A DNA stretch of 64,000 nucleotides from Pempheris klunzingeri (lineage: Eukaryota > Chordata > Actinopteri > Acropomatiformes > Pempheridae): assembly GCF_042242105.1 (NCBI RefSeq), contig NC_092035.1, positions 7,529,477 to 7,593,476 on the forward strand, given 5' to 3'. This document shows, piece after piece, positions 30,721 to 44,030 of the stretch; the first letter of the stretch is position 1; every line of letters starts with the position of its first letter. Under the pieces are notes generated by a model that worked only from the letters and a program-made list of their open reading frames with translations, was not told the origin of the DNA and did no database searches. The position numbers were made by a program, and so were the translations under genes.

Positions 30721-33250
30721 ACATAGTAACGATAAACAGCTAACATCAACAAAAAGACTTCTAGTTGACGGCTTTGACGGTTCACCCACCGTGTTCTGAC
30801 TCTTCTTTTCCACACCCACGTGCTCCTGCTTCACTTACTGGCTTTTAAAAGACGTATGTTGGTTGTCAGGGCAGGTGAATCATGGCCAATTAAGCTAGCG
30901 GCTAAGCTAACGTTAACTACATAGACACCTCCGCTAACGGCCTTGCTAACTACCCTTCTTTCTGGATGTTACTCCTCAGGGTTTTTAATAAAAAATCTGG
31001 TATCTAGCAGCAGGTTGTACCTTGAAAAGTATTTATTAATTACATATTCACCCCGCAGATGTCTTCTTCTTTCTGCCCCCTTTATTTTCTTTTGGAAATG
31101 TGCGTCGTTGTAGTGGCCACATCATCACTTCAATGGAGATCAGCAGGAATTAAACGCGGCTTAATCGAGTTGGGAACCTTCAGTGAAGTGAAAAACGTGT
31201 TAACTTACATTTAAATTGTAGTGAACGCTTACACAAATTTACAATAATTATAACAAGGGACGGAAAGTACAATAAATCTGAAGCAGAGTTAAGTTTTCAG
31301 ATTTATTTGTGCGGTACTACATACTTTCCACAGAGCGGCGCCATTTCTCTGTGAATACAAATGTCCAAGTATTTCACATTCTGACTGATCCTGAAAATAG
31401 GTTTCTGCTTTTTCCTACTTGACACATAAGTGATGCTTGACATATTTGAGGACAAATCTTATGCTCAGTCTCTACTGTGTGTTTTAAGAGTTCTCAAAAG
31501 AATACTTGACCTACGGACAACCACAAATGTCTTTCAAGAGTTCTTGCTTTTCACCTAAACTGTAGATTTTCTAATTTATTCCCTTTAATATTATGAGCTT
31601 TATATCTATAAACTTTTAGATTAAGATAGACGGAGCTCACAGGTGGGAAAGACCATGATCCATGTCACATTGGTAGTTTTCCACTCTCCAGCCTCATGGA
31701 GTAACCATGGATGCTACATTCAAACCTCATACAGCTATAACTTCTCTATGACTGGCAACAAAATGCTCCAAAACACTTTAATTTGCATCTTACGCCCCCC
31801 CACCTCATCCTCCTCTTCCCTCAAACCACAACAAAGCAACTGAACAAAGAGAAAAGCACCCAATTCATAGCTGACAATACCAATAATGAATGAACAACAT
31901 GTAATAGGGGCAGCAGTATCTCAAATGTTCTCAGGTTCCTCTAGAACACATCCATATTATTGTGGATACAGTTGTAAACCTTCTTTTCAGAGAGTCATTT
32001 TCCCTCAGCCTTTTGCACATTTCCCATCATTACAACCTCCTTTCTCCGGATTGCTTCTCCTCATCTGAGTAATGTGGGCCACACCATTACTTGTCATTCA
32101 TTTCCAGCTCTTGTTAATTGTTTGGTGAATTTGCCAATGAGGTCTGACTGTGTAAAATGAGAAAGATCCTCAAGATCGTTTAAGACACAAATGCTGTCGG
32201 GGAAATTTGCCTTTCTGTTTGAGTTCCCACTGCAAACAAAAGAGCGAAGTGTGAAGCTTTTACTTTTTTTTTGTCTTAGCTCTTTGTATTGACTAGTTTC
32301 TACCTTGATTTCCTGCAATATTACATTCTTCTTCTTTGTCTTATTATTAATGTCTTTCATGATCATTTCAGAATCTGATTGATTGCAAATCAGTTTTTCT
32401 CCCAAAGGACACACTTTCAGGTTGCCACAAGTGAAGTGAAGTGTTAAATGGCCCTAAACTGTCTTTAAAATGTAAGTGTATCTGTTCTGTGACACAGTAA
32501 GGGTTATCATTTCTGAATAGCTCGTGCTACTGGCTCCTGTTGTTGAAGTTCTGATCGGATATAACATAACAGTGTATTTCCCGAAATGCCTTTAAATCTT
32601 GAGGCTCACAGGGTAAATAAAAACATAGAGAATAGGTGAAATATCAGGTCAAATGTGCATGTTCCATCAAGAAAAAAACAGTTGGTCAGTTAGTCAGACA
32701 GTCGTGGAGACAGAGGTTGATGAAAAATGAGCCGAAACACAAGGGTTTGACTCTGGCTCTGTAATTACTCTACAAATCTCTGATTTCCCCTCCTTCATCT
32801 CCAGACTATTTATAGCTGCTGCATTCCTTTCAGAGAATAAAATGATCTCCTTGAGACAGTACAATGCCAGAAATAACAGGTTTGGACAAACATTTACTGA
32901 GGCGTGGTGGGCCTGGCTGACCATTACTGAGTTCCACTGTGGTTTCAGTCTACTGTTTTTTCCCCTCATCCATTTAATCATCTGTTATTCTAAATGGATG
33001 TGGGTTTGCTGGGAAAGGTGACGAGTAAGATGTGACGGTTCAACAAAAGCGCTAGTACGAACAGAGATTAAATCATTTTATGGTCTAGCAGAGCACAGCA
33101 AATTTTTCTTACTTGTGCAGGAGTGGGCAAAAAGTACATGTTAGCACGCACCTTCAATGTCTGTGAACACTCAGGTGACTACTGGGCTCAGACCTCCCTC
33201 TGTGCTCCATATTGTTTATGTAACAGTCATAGGATTTCACTTACAAATAT
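30721..33250. other. Gene-poor unique sequence
   Basis: I see no convincing exon, RNA gene or mobile element. Positions 31290-31345 contain a gagcggcgccat motif that might lie near a promoter, but nothing confirms it. Longer open stretches (such as 32094-32414 and 32694-32981 on the minus strand) have no splice context or recognisable motif. Confidence 0.5.
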
Positions 33251-33525
33251 GATCAACTAAGACATGTGGCTTTGAGCGTTCGTATATGTCTTTGCACGAG
33301 AGTGTGTTCAGGTTATCGGAGAAGGAAGGCTTTCCTATTAATTGTGTTTCTTGTCAACTTTTGTTTATGCAGACAGAACAAAGATCATAGCCTGTGCTGT
33401 TCACCAGTCATCATACCATACTGCACTGGAAAAATAAATTTTAGCCTTGCCCATCTAATTCAAGCATTCAAAGTTATGTTTTGTTTGTATTTGAAGTTGC
33501 TATGGTAACCACTACTGGCACCATA
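33251..33525 (+). repeat. Dispersed 270-bp duplicate (copy 2)
   Basis: Second copy of 29571-29840, about 3.7 kb further on in the same orientation, with an 18-bp addition near its start. Confidence 0.85.
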
Positions 33526-33649
33526 GCAGTTCAACACACATTGTTACATCTCACATTTTGTCTCATCTGTGACCTGTGTCGTCTTTTATGTCCTTGTTGG
33601 AGCATTATCTGTAGGTGCTCCTTATTACAGCTGTTTGGTGATTTGTTAA

Positions 33650-34195
33650 GCTGAACAATAAACTGGACTGGTCAGACAATACAGACGCTTTAATTAAAAA
33701 GTCTGAGGTCCTTTGGAGTGCGGGGGGCCTCTCCTCAGGACCTTCTATGACTGTGGTGGCACCTGCCATCTTTTATGGAATAGTCTGCTGGGCCAGCAGT
33801 GTCAGAAAGAGACTGGGTAGACTGGTGAGGAGGGCCAGCTCGGTCCTATGATGCCCGCTGGATTCAGTGGAGGTGAACATCCCACCCCCACCAGGACACT
33901 CTGTTAGCACTAGGCAGCTCCTTCAGCGACCGGCTGCTCCACCCACGGTGTGTGAAGGAAAGGTACACTGGACTCATGTACAATATCTTATCCTCATTCA
34001 GGTCTACTACTACAGTGCAATCTCTTGTTATATTTGGATATACTGCACAGCTTTTTATTCTATTAATATCATATTCTACTTCTATAGGCACCTGTTGTTT
34101 AACTTATCTTTGCACTGTTGTCCTTGTTCTTTGCTGCTGCAAATTTGCAAAGTTCCCCAATGTGGGACGAATAAAGGTTTATCTTATCTTACCTC
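33650..34195 (+). mobile_element. Decayed L2-type LINE 3' portion
   Basis: Broken RT C-terminal sequence is recognisable (aataaactggactggtcaga for NKLDW; atagtctgctgggccagcag; agcgaccggctgctccaccc). It is followed by a 3' UTR ending in ccccaatgtgggacgaataa and TTATCTTATCTTA. Several indels and stops make it clearly older than the 12678 element. Confidence 0.78.
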
Positions 34196-36130
34196 AATGG
34201 TCTGATAGATCAGATCCGCACATTCTGGAACTTTGGCTTGCGACACATCACCACCCTTTTCTAGGGGAAAGCAAACAACGCTCACTGTAGACTTTAATGT
34301 AAAATAGCGGTACAAGATACAATAGAAAACCACCTGAATGAAATTATCTTATTAATGACCGTAAGACTCTGTGTCAGGCAAATATACATCCTCTCTGCTC
34401 GAGAGCAAAATACATGTAAAAGATGAATTTGATCAATCTTAAATCATGTCCCTTCATTCTCTCGGATCAAGCTGGTATAATAAGGTGCACCAATAACCCC
34501 ATTCAGTGGCCAGAGGTGCAGTCAGTGTAGCCTGAGCTCCAACCAGTAACCAGTTAGTAACCTACAGAGAACCCAGCCCCACTTCGATCTGTTCTTTATT
34601 AAGCTGTATGAGCACTCAGAGACTCACTGCCTCCTGTCCCGCTGCTGAATATGCTATGACTGACAAGCATCTGTGCTGGTAGCACCAGTCTACAGCCATT
34701 AATATTAAATTCATGAAAGTAAAAATTCATTTGGCTTTGCACCCTTGAAATAAGCTGACAAAGAAAAACCTTCTGTCAGGATCTTCTTCAGGACATGGTA
34801 AAGTAGCAAAACGGAGATGAACGATGTGGACAGCCTTATTTAGACCAACACCAGATAGAAGATATTAAAACTGTACATGACAGATATTACAGGCACTCAT
34901 ATGAGACAGCTAGAATATTATGGATAAATGACATAAAAGATCTGTGTTGATCACATCGTATCATACCAACATAACAACAGTATAGCCTACTGTCCTTTCT
35001 CTGGCTTTCTCCAGTGGTTGTTTGCTCTTTTGTGAAAATTCTTCACCACAATGGTGTTGCATTCCACAGCAACACCCGATGATTTCTCTAAATGGAGACA
35101 TATTATTTAGGGTTTTATATGCTGGGGCCCTGGCTATAGTTAGTGGGTGTGTACACACTGACCTACAATAAAGTAAACACACTTAACTGGGCTCCGGCCA
35201 GCGAACTGAAAATGAAGCCAGGTCTCCTTGCTGTTTGTTTAGCAGCTCCCTTAATTCCTTCATTGGATGTAGTGTGTTCTAAATCGTGATTATCGTTTGT
35301 ACTTGATTCTTGGAGAAAAACACGCATCACAACGTACATATACATGCAATTGTTTATTTACTTTGTGATGTGAATGTAAGTCTCCTGTCAAGATGGAGGA
35401 TGCAATGATTGTAAAAGGCTTTAAGTGCTTCTATGCCCTCCCTGTTTGAAACTTTCTGATGTGTGGCACCTCTAATTGGTGTTTTATCCATCACTCACAC
35501 TCAGTAGTGGTGTCACAGCGTACTAACACACCCTGGAGTACACCTCCACATCACTAAAGTACTGCCGATTAATGGCAGTCTCCAACAGACAGAGCAACAG
35601 AACCTGTGGATGTGTAATTGATTGCATTACATGAAGCATCTTGTACTGTAAAACTGCAGGAAAGGTTCTATATATAAATGCCTTTATACACTGTGTTTGG
35701 CTCGAGTCAGGTCTAAAAGTCATTTTGGATCATACCAGAGAATTCCGAAATTGTAGCTGTATTTATTTACTAGTTTCTGTAAATTGAATAAAACATGATT
35801 CATGGGGGAGAGTGACAAAGACTGAGGGGATGACAAGTCAAGTCATTCTGCTATCATTTCGGTTGCGGGATCATGAATTATTTGGCAGGACGATAACACT
35901 AATTTTGCATTAGATTCACGGTCCAGTGCACCTGCAGATTTTCACCCCCAGCACACACACATTTGTTACCCTACCCCTCCTGACACCCTGTTGTTTGTGT
36001 ATCATGAATGTAGGTCAGAAATGTGTATATGCGTGTTTGTCTGTCTCTGTTTGTGTGCGTGTTTACTGTATGTGGCAGCAATGGACACCCAGTGTGCTAT
36101 GGAGGTCTCCCGACGCAAGTACAAATATGA

Positions 36131-36133
<3 letters not shown>
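34196..36133. other. Unique sequence, nothing recognised
   Basis: No exon-like segment, RNA gene or repeat family was recognised. Positions 35926-36130 read open in two frames only because of the neighbouring (AC)n tract. Confidence 0.5.
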
Positions 36134-36184
<51 letters not shown>

Positions 36185-36190
36185 ACATAC
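36134..36190. repeat. (AC)n microsatellite
   Basis: About 22 uninterrupted AC units at 36134-36178, followed by imperfect units to 36190. Smaller (TG)n and (CA)n tracts lie at 36736-36756 and 39999-40027. Confidence 0.97.
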
Positions 36191-38140
36191 ACCATCCAGC
36201 GGTAGGTCAGTTTAATATTTCATTTGGCTGATGGACGGCGTCTGCTGCTCTGTGAGCCAAACATCATTACAACACACTAGGTGACTTAGCTCTAATTAGA
36301 GCTGAAAATCACATTAAAGTTGCTCCTGTGACAGAAGAAGTAGCTCACCTTTTCCCATAACTGCTGTGGGTTGGTTTTTGAAATGCACGAGGCCCCGGCA
36401 GCTACGCTATTAGACACATAGGTAGAATTAGGTAAAAATAATTACAAACCAAGTGTGATAATTCTTTCTATTACACAGTTCACATGATAACCAAATAGCA
36501 CAACGGTACTTCTAGATTTGGATATTATCGTATTTGATCGTGATACAATTAATACTATTTTGTCCTTTTATTAAATTCTGATGCAACGTAGAAATAAAAC
36601 AAAACCATTACACTTTTACTAGTGATCCTGTGCATCCGGAGTGTTGTGAATGTGTGTGTTTATGTGTATAATTTATGAATGATGAGGGAGTAAACAGCTT
36701 CCACTTTGGTAACATGGTTTTGCACTTTGAATGCATGTGTGTGTGTGTGTGTGTGTAAATGTATGCAGTTCTGGTGTGGATGAATTAACAGCCTGTTGTA
36801 TTCTGTATTCTGTTTTTTTGTTTCCATCTTTCTTTCTTCGTCTTTTGTTTGTCTGCTGGTGGTGTGCCAGAAAAGGTAAAGATTCAAAGTATTACTATTT
36901 TGAGTTTAGGCAATATATTGTAGCATTGCTGTATTGCAATATTAAATAAGTAAGACATAAATACATACTTGCATGCTGTGGGAAACAAAGTTGTAAAAGA
37001 AATTATTAAAGCTCAATTTATTATTAGGAAATGTTACTGTGCTGATTTCATTTTACTTGATTATAGATAAGATGTAATTCCAAGTAGTTCTAGGTATGTT
37101 CTGGCAGTCCAAGTAGTGCTGTTGATATAGATTGCTGAAGCAAATGTGCCTCCACATCACCACAAGGACTATTACATCAAATACAAAACACCAACTAACC
37201 ACTTTATTTCTCATCTGCAGCGTCAGTGACTCTTATTTTAACAAGCTAAACCAATGGAAATCGGCTGTGGCATCCAACAACACACAGAAAGCCCTGATAA
37301 GCATTGAGAGGGAAGATTTCATTCAGAAGCAGGTAGAATGAGAATTGGAGATGACACCACAAGCTGAAAGAAAAGTGGGACAAGAAACAAGAAATTCAAT
37401 TATTGGGGCGGAGCAAAACATAAATTAGCAAACTGGTACTGACTAGTTTTTCTGAATATAATTAAGATCCAAAGGAAAACTCCACAAGTTCTGAATAGTT
37501 TAGTTTATGGAAAGTCTCAGGTCAGGTCTTGTTAAATTCCAGAAATCTATCTGGCGAGTTCCTTTCCCATTAAAGGTCCTCCCTCTTGTGATCAAGGGCT
37601 TCTTCTTCATTAACTTCCTCTCATATTCTCTTTATCTGGATGAAACTGTTTTGCATTGCATTCCTTGTTGGAAACATGAACTTTTAAAACACCATCAACC
37701 ACCTCCTCCAACCCCCGTCTGTTCCACTGCACAGCAACATGCTTCACCCAAGGTGGGAGTCAGCGATGTCCTTGTTTTCTCCTCCCTCCATCCCTTCATC
37801 CCTTGCTGTGTTTGTGCTGAACAGATGCCAGCACTGGGTAAAGTCCTCTCCAGAGGGGCTGCCAGCAGCATATTGGTTTATAATTAATGAAATTAGGGCC
37901 GTTGTCTGCCGAGGAGGCTTCAGTCCCAGCGTAGGATAGACTGCTGCATGCCAGGAAGACAGATGACAGGAGAGCTTTAAGAGGACAGACATAGAGAGAC
38001 AGATGTAGTTGGATCATTGTCGATCCACTATAAGACCACTGAACTCATTCAGGATCTTCATCTTCTTTATCAGTTTGTCTTGTTTTAAAAATGGGATCTG
38101 GTCCAGTCAATGACACTTGTAGCGTTCTATAATCTTTAAG
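36191..38140. other. Unique sequence with one exon-like stretch
   Basis: The only segment worth a note is 37214-37341. It follows an acceptor-like ctcatctgcag and is open through FNKLNQWKSAVASNNTQKAL and SIEREDFIQKQVE to a TGA. I cannot match it to a family. A lone terminal exon is possible but unproven. The rest has no recognisable feature apart from a short (TG)n at 36736-36756. Confidence 0.4.
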
Positions 38141-38907
38141 ATCCATCCATCCAATGTCTATACCGCTTATCCTTAAGGGTCGCAGAGGGGCTGGAGGCAA
38201 TCTAAACTTTTTTTGTTGCACCTAACAATGTCAGCAAATCTCTATATATCAAAAATCTATTGATTCCAGTGAATTCATCTGCTGGGAAGAAAATGCAGCA
38301 TTGATTGTTTGGCAAGTTGTTTTTTGACAATGTTGATCTTTGAGGTAACAGAGAGGAAGAAGAACCCAACATGGAGGAGATATATATAATATAGTAGCAT
38401 ATTGGCTTGATTGCACTGTCCTCTTTTAACCGTCTCTGTCAGAGAATAACCTGCTGTGCTAAAGAATAATAGTTTGCATCTTGAATGAATATCATTGTGC
38501 TGCTCTCTGGTCTGACTGGAGATGGGACAGTCAGAAAAACACAGGGAGACCTCGCTTGAGGGCATGCAAACCAGAAAATGTTCAATCCATGCCTGAAAGA
38601 ATGTTGTTTTCCTGTCAAAAACGTGTGCTCCTCTACAATATGATGATGCTATGACCATCCATTTTAATCCATGTTTTCTTCTCAATATTTAATAGCAGAA
38701 GCAGCTTGAATGTTTCTATGGAGTTGTAGACGCTCCACTTTTCCTCAGGGTCACCGCTTTCCTGCTAAATATTTCTCAACATAAAAACACAAAAGTGTCC
38801 TCGACAGCTCCACAATACGACAGACTACTGTTTTGAGGTGGGGTACACCGTGGACTGGTTGCCAGTCAATCACAGGGCTGACACATAGAAACAGTCATGC
38901 ACAAACC
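38141..38907 (+). repeat. Common teleost repeat split into two halves
   Basis: Positions 38141-38202 (atccatccatccaatgtcta, taccgcttatcc, gggtcgcagaggggctgga) and 38835-38907 (gtggggtacaccgtggactg, cagtcaatcacagggctgac) are normally adjacent halves of a widespread fish interspersed repeat. About 630 bp of unrelated DNA lies between them, without obvious transposon ends. Confidence 0.65.
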
Positions 38908-40993
38908 AACACCAATATTTTCTTAACGTGGATCATCATGCAGTGTAATTACTGGTTTGGGCATACTAGATGTGTGATATATTAATTTGATATATCTTTT
39001 TATGACCCTATTTGCGACCCTATAAACTAAAAACTACAACCGACGTGCCAATTTGTATTTAATTGTATGGTGCAGCTCTAGGGAACTGTAGTTTTTGAAG
39101 AATTAGAGCTCTCTATAACAGTTGGTCCATGTGTGTAGCCCCTTATGATGTAGCCCTCAAACATGCTCTGAGGTAAAGGTTCAGAGGTCAGTAGCTCAGA
39201 GCAGGAGACATCTTCACACTGAGATATGTTATTTGCCAGGTTGACACCTTTCTAACAATCTATTTGGTTTACCTCTATGATACCGAAACATTAAATGAGC
39301 AACATTTTACAATGGTCACTGATTTTGCATGTATTGCTATATTATATTCACATATGTTATTGCACTGCCTGCAGCTACACTAGATTTTTTTTTTTTTTTT
39401 TGATCTAATTACCAATTACCAATGTAATGGAAGTTTATGGAGCCTCAAAGCTCATACCTTTCCCTTGTAGTTTGGATTTATTGAAAAGTCACTGTTACTT
39501 ATTAATATAGTAATTATATAAAACATTTGATTATTTGTTTTTCTGCATCAATAATCGTTTTAATAACTAATAATAGTGTGTTTCAATGTTTGTAATATAT
39601 TACAGTATATAAAGTCATATATTTGTATTCAGATTTGTAATATGCAGCTGGCGTTAGTTTTCATACAAATATATTTTTTGAACTATCTTGTGACAATGTG
39701 TGCATGACGGGCAGACAGAACAGTTTCATGCTGCATGCTACTATTGAAAGCAGCCTGCAGTATAGAGTACATACCTCATGCTGGTGTTGTCAGTAGTATC
39801 TAGTAGGTGCTTTTGAATACAGCTATTGACTTGTCACATTTTGAAAAGCAGGTGTTATTAATCATGTTGCTGTTACATTAATGTGTTGCACATGACAGTG
39901 TGACAGTGAGTCAGCATGAATACCAGGATCCTGAAAATGAAGCAGCTAAATGAAACTCAAGCATCATTACTTTAAGCCTTCTTAAAGACAGTGGTCATGA
40001 CACACACACACACACACACACACACACTTTAGTTCATGCCCACTAACCTTATTTCAGTCACTTGCGAGTTTAGTTTGCATTTAATCCAGTTAGAGCTGCT
40101 AAATCCAGCTGTAGCCGTTAAGGCTTTGTGTCATGACACACTCATTTGACCTCTTCTTTCTTGATTTTGTCTTTAGCCTCCTGTTAACATGCAGAGGATT
40201 CAGCAAATGTGCTGAAACGTCTGTAAATCCACCCCCATTGTGCTCTTTTCCATAGTTTAGCACAGACCTGACTTTCAGGCATCATGTTAATAATGCATCT
40301 TGTTTGTCTCAAAACTTCTCTGTTATGACATTTGTGTTCAATCACATTATAAACAGGCAGTGTGGTTGGCTGGCAATGCCGAACCGCTAATTGTTGTAAT
40401 TGTTAGCAGTTGTCTGGGCTGCAAGTATGGCTGCCTGGTCTGATTGTGTGTGTTTGTATTTGTCTATATGAACATGCTCATGAACACAAATCATGGGTGG
40501 GGGGGAGGTATAAATACTACTCTGAAGGCCTCCCTCTATCTGTTTACATCCCAGTTAACCTTAACACACTCATGAAAAGGGGGAGGGAAGGAAGGAGGAG
40601 GAGGAAGGAGAAAACGACGAAGGAAGGAGGGGGGAGGAAAAAAGGTTGGAAAAGAGGTTGTTTCATACATCTAGTACATTCCTAATACTGTACCAAGTAT
40701 TTCTATTGGACACAAATCTACCAAAATATAATGTCTGGGTTAATGGTTGCTGGCATCTGTTCTGATAAAAGTACAAAAAGGGTTTGTTCACCCAAACAAC
40801 ATAAACAACATCTTTTCTCATTTACTGCTGGTGGCTAACTGACCACTCGAACACGTAGAGGCTGAATAGAACACCATGCAGGTTACACTTACATGAACAG
40901 ACGGGCATTTTGGGAAATAGTATTTCCTTTCTTACTGAAAGTTACATGAGAAGATTGGTACAACTCTAAAGTCAGGAGACAGTAAAGGTCTAT
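38908..40993. other. Unique sequence, nothing recognised
   Basis: Contains (CA)n at 39999-40027, a poly(T) run at 39387-39401 and a purine-rich ggaaggaggaggaggaagga stretch at 40580-40650 that is open by composition only. No gene seen. Confidence 0.5.
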
Positions 40994-41308
40994 ACATACT
41001 CCGCAAGAACAGAGACATTTGTTAGTTTTCTCGAGGTGGCAAGAAAAAAGAACAAAGTTCGTTCTGGCCAGGACATTTCATACTTTAGAAATTTCCACTT
41101 ATCTGCATTAACCACGCCCACTTCAAATTTCTGACCAATCACACAATAGTTCTGGGACACCACATGAGAAAAAAGTTCTGTCCAGATGATGTGTCAAGAA
41201 CAAGCCGCAAGAACTCCCAAACCAGGGCTGCAAGAAAAGAATGACGTCATTTTTTTCTTGCAGCCCTGGGAGAGAGAACAAATTTCTCTGTTCTTGCGGA
41301 GTATGTAC
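40994..41308. mobile_element. hAT-like MITE with internal hairpin
   Basis: The ends ACATACTCCGCAAGAACAGA and TCTGTTCTTGCGGAGTATGT are inverted copies. AGGTCTAT (40986-40993) and AGGTCTTT (41309-41316) flank the element as an 8-bp target duplication with one mismatch, which points to hAT. Near its right end a perfect inverted repeat of about 17 bp (ccagggctgcaagaaaa at 41222-41238 against 41253-41269) surrounds a TGACGTCA-like loop. No coding capacity. Confidence 0.82.
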
Positions 41309-41316
41309 AGGTCTTT

Positions 41317-43090
41317 AGCTTTGCTTGGACTGAAATCAGTACCTCTAAAGCTAGCTGATGAACACAAGTCTCGTCATCGCTGAGGTTGCCAGGAAACCAT
41401 AAATCATCGCTCGTAGTCGAGACATTGTTCGGCTCATGACCCCGCCATGTGATCTTGGTTGTAGCTTTGGACCAACATGAGAATGGACTCGACCTTCTCA
41501 TCTTATTTTCAGGAAGATAGCAAATATGTTTATGTCCCAAAATGTCAAAACCATTCCTCTTTAAAAAATCAACAGCAACATCTCTTTCCAAAAAAATAGA
41601 TATCAGTTATTCTGACTAAACCACGCAACATGCTGCTGAGTAAAAACTATTGACATCCTGTTCTGTGGGTTGTCTAAAATTACTGGTAAATTGAATCTGA
41701 CACTTCTCTTTAAAAAGTTTCCATTCACCTTGTTTGCATTGGGGTGAAGGCACAAATGTTAGACTTGACCTCAAAACTTGAAACAAGTAAAGAACAAACC
41801 AATCGTGAAAAATGAGGAGGAAATTATGCCGAGACAGAGGAAATAACTGTGATCAACAGCTCTGCAAACAGCTCACACCCTTCACCAAAGAAAGGTTGCA
41901 AAAAGTGTCTCAAAGTAAACCTGAAAATGAATCCAAACATACTTTGTTCTGTCTTGTACGAGGGAGATGGCACCAGTCGATAAGCAATAAGGAGTGCTGA
42001 GCTGTGGGCCCACGGCAGCACCAAGGAAGAACAGCCGGTGTTAATCCAACCCAGTAATGGTTCAGCAGGCTGCAGTGGGAACCAGTGGAGGAGGGAAGGA
42101 GCGTGAAATTCCTGACACCTGGTGGCTCTTTCTGCACAAGAGTCTGCAGCTGGTGTCAAGAGCCCACAGCCACTTGGACAGCTGTGCTTCCTCAATGGCT
42201 CGTTTGGCTTAACACCGAGGTTACATGAACTACTAAAGAGTCAAAAGAATTCACCTGTGGTCCAGTAACTTATCCATCCATCCAGAAACGGTTTCATCGC
42301 TGCCTCTGAATCGATTCTGTGTTTTGGTTTCTTTTGAAAGAAGTGCTGGACATGGTGTGAAATCCAGAGTGGTGAAGCGAGCTCACTGTGCAATGACACA
42401 ATTATTTACAGAGCGTGAATGAAGCCACTGCCGCCTTATGTAATCACAGAATGCCTTAATAGCTCATTGACTCTCACCTTTGCTTGTTGGTAGGCTGGTG
42501 CTGAGGTTCATACTCGCCAAAGCCAAGTAATCAGTGTCGGATTTGGCCCTGCCGCCAACCTCCCAGTTCAAACTACATCACATGAGATGCTATGTTTTGC
42601 CCAAATCAATATGTGCACAGTACATATTGACTTTTTTTTGGAGGGGGGGGGGGGGCTAGATGAAACCTAATAATACAAATAATGAATATTTTTTCACCAC
42701 AAGCAGATTGCAAGTCACTCACATTAGATAAAGATCAAATACTCTATGTAGGTCAATTGGAATCATTTCATCATCAGTCATTGTAGTAGATTAAGTACAT
42801 ATTTAAGTACACTGGACTAAAGTGTGTTGGATATGATTTCCAGAAAGTTTTTATCAGTTGTAGAGAAACAACAATGGTAAACCACATGCATCAATAATTT
42901 CTCCAAGTTGTTCAAAAACATCCACTTCCCCCACTGCCTGACACAGTGAGGGAATAAGTCAATCAATCAGCCATTAATCAGAGTAGATGGAGAAATAGTT
43001 GTGTATTTGTCTTTACTCATGAAACATTTCACAGGCTACAGCTAGTGTCAGAGCATCGATTTCTGTCGGATCTGACTCCAGTCTGGCTGT
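41317..43090. other. Unique sequence, nothing recognised
   Basis: Open stretches on the minus strand (41824-42195) carry no recognisable motif and no splice context. A poly(G) run lies at about 42642-42656. No gene or mobile element is supported. Confidence 0.5.
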
Positions 43091-43171
43091 TATTTCTGTA
43101 ATTGTAGGCAGATTTCTGATGATGATCACCTTCAGGAACAGAAATAGAACATTCAATGTTTCCTTAAGCAC

Positions 43172-44030
43172 ACTTACATTCCTGTTCACTCTGCTGACAT
43201 ACGACTGCTCTGCTGAACACCAGAGCTGTCATACAGTGAAGTTCGCAGACGACAGCAGTAGTGGGACGCATCACCAACAACGAGTCCGTGTACAGAGAGG
43301 AGGTGGAGCGCCTGGTGGGTTGGTGCAGAGAAAATAACCTCTGCATCAGCGAGAAGAAAACCAAGGCGATGGTGGTGGACTTCAGGAGGGACAGACGACC
43401 CGTCCCTCCCCTGCACTTCAGAGGAGCAGCTGTGGAAGTGGTGTCCATCTTCAGGTACCTGGGGGTACATCTGACCGAGGACCTCACCCGGAGCTGCAAC
43501 ACCTCCCGCCTGGTCAGGAAGGTCCACCAGCATCTCTACTTCCTCAGGAAGCTGCGGCGCACCGGACTGGGGAGCTCAGCCCTGAGGAGCTTCTACCGAC
43601 GTGAGGTGGAGAGCATCCTCTGCACCAGCATCCCTGTGTGGCACGACAGCTGCTCTGCTGCAGACAGGGAGGCTCTGCAGAGGGTGGTGAAGGCTGCACA
43701 GAGGACTGTGGGGAGCGGCCTTCTCACCACCACAGACATTTACACTAGCAGATGCAAGAAAACACTCCACCCACCCCGCACACCCTCCAGACCACCAGGC
43801 TGAGGAACTTCTTTCCAGAAGCTGTTAGACTGCTGAACTCCCCCATGCCCACACACCTACCTGCACCAAGTACTTCTATTTTGTTTTATATAGGACCTCT
43901 ATTTTCTATATTTTATTTATTTGATATTTATCTTGGCTTAAAACGGGACCTGAGAACGTAATTTCATACCTCCCCATGTGTAAACGTGTGTCGGTATGAC
44001 AAAGTTCTCTGATCCTTGAAATGTAATTGC
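43172..44030 (+). mobile_element. 5'-truncated LINE, RT C-terminal half
   Basis: It begins near HTVKFADDSSSG, the RT catalytic motif. An open frame at 43261-43803 continues with KTKAMVVDFRRDRRPVPP, FRYLGVHLTEDLTRSCNT, VRKVHQHLYFLRKLRR, REVESILCTSIPVWHDSC and TTDIYTSRCKK; the final segment (RNFFPEAVRLLNS) is in another frame at 43796 and onward. The 3' UTR ends ctgagaacgtaatttcatac and gtgtcggtatgacaaagttc. It interrupts the arm at a site that is empty in 12540-12600 and occupied, inverted, in 22170-22247. Confidence 0.83.

Noticed and set aside
35926-36231. 100-codon open stretches over the (AC)n tract
   Set aside because: They are produced by the His/Thr-coding microsatellite in two frames, and there is no homology.
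40410-40685. 91-codon open stretch rich in Arg/Lys/Gly
   Set aside because: It is a low-complexity purine-rich tract with no splice context or domain.
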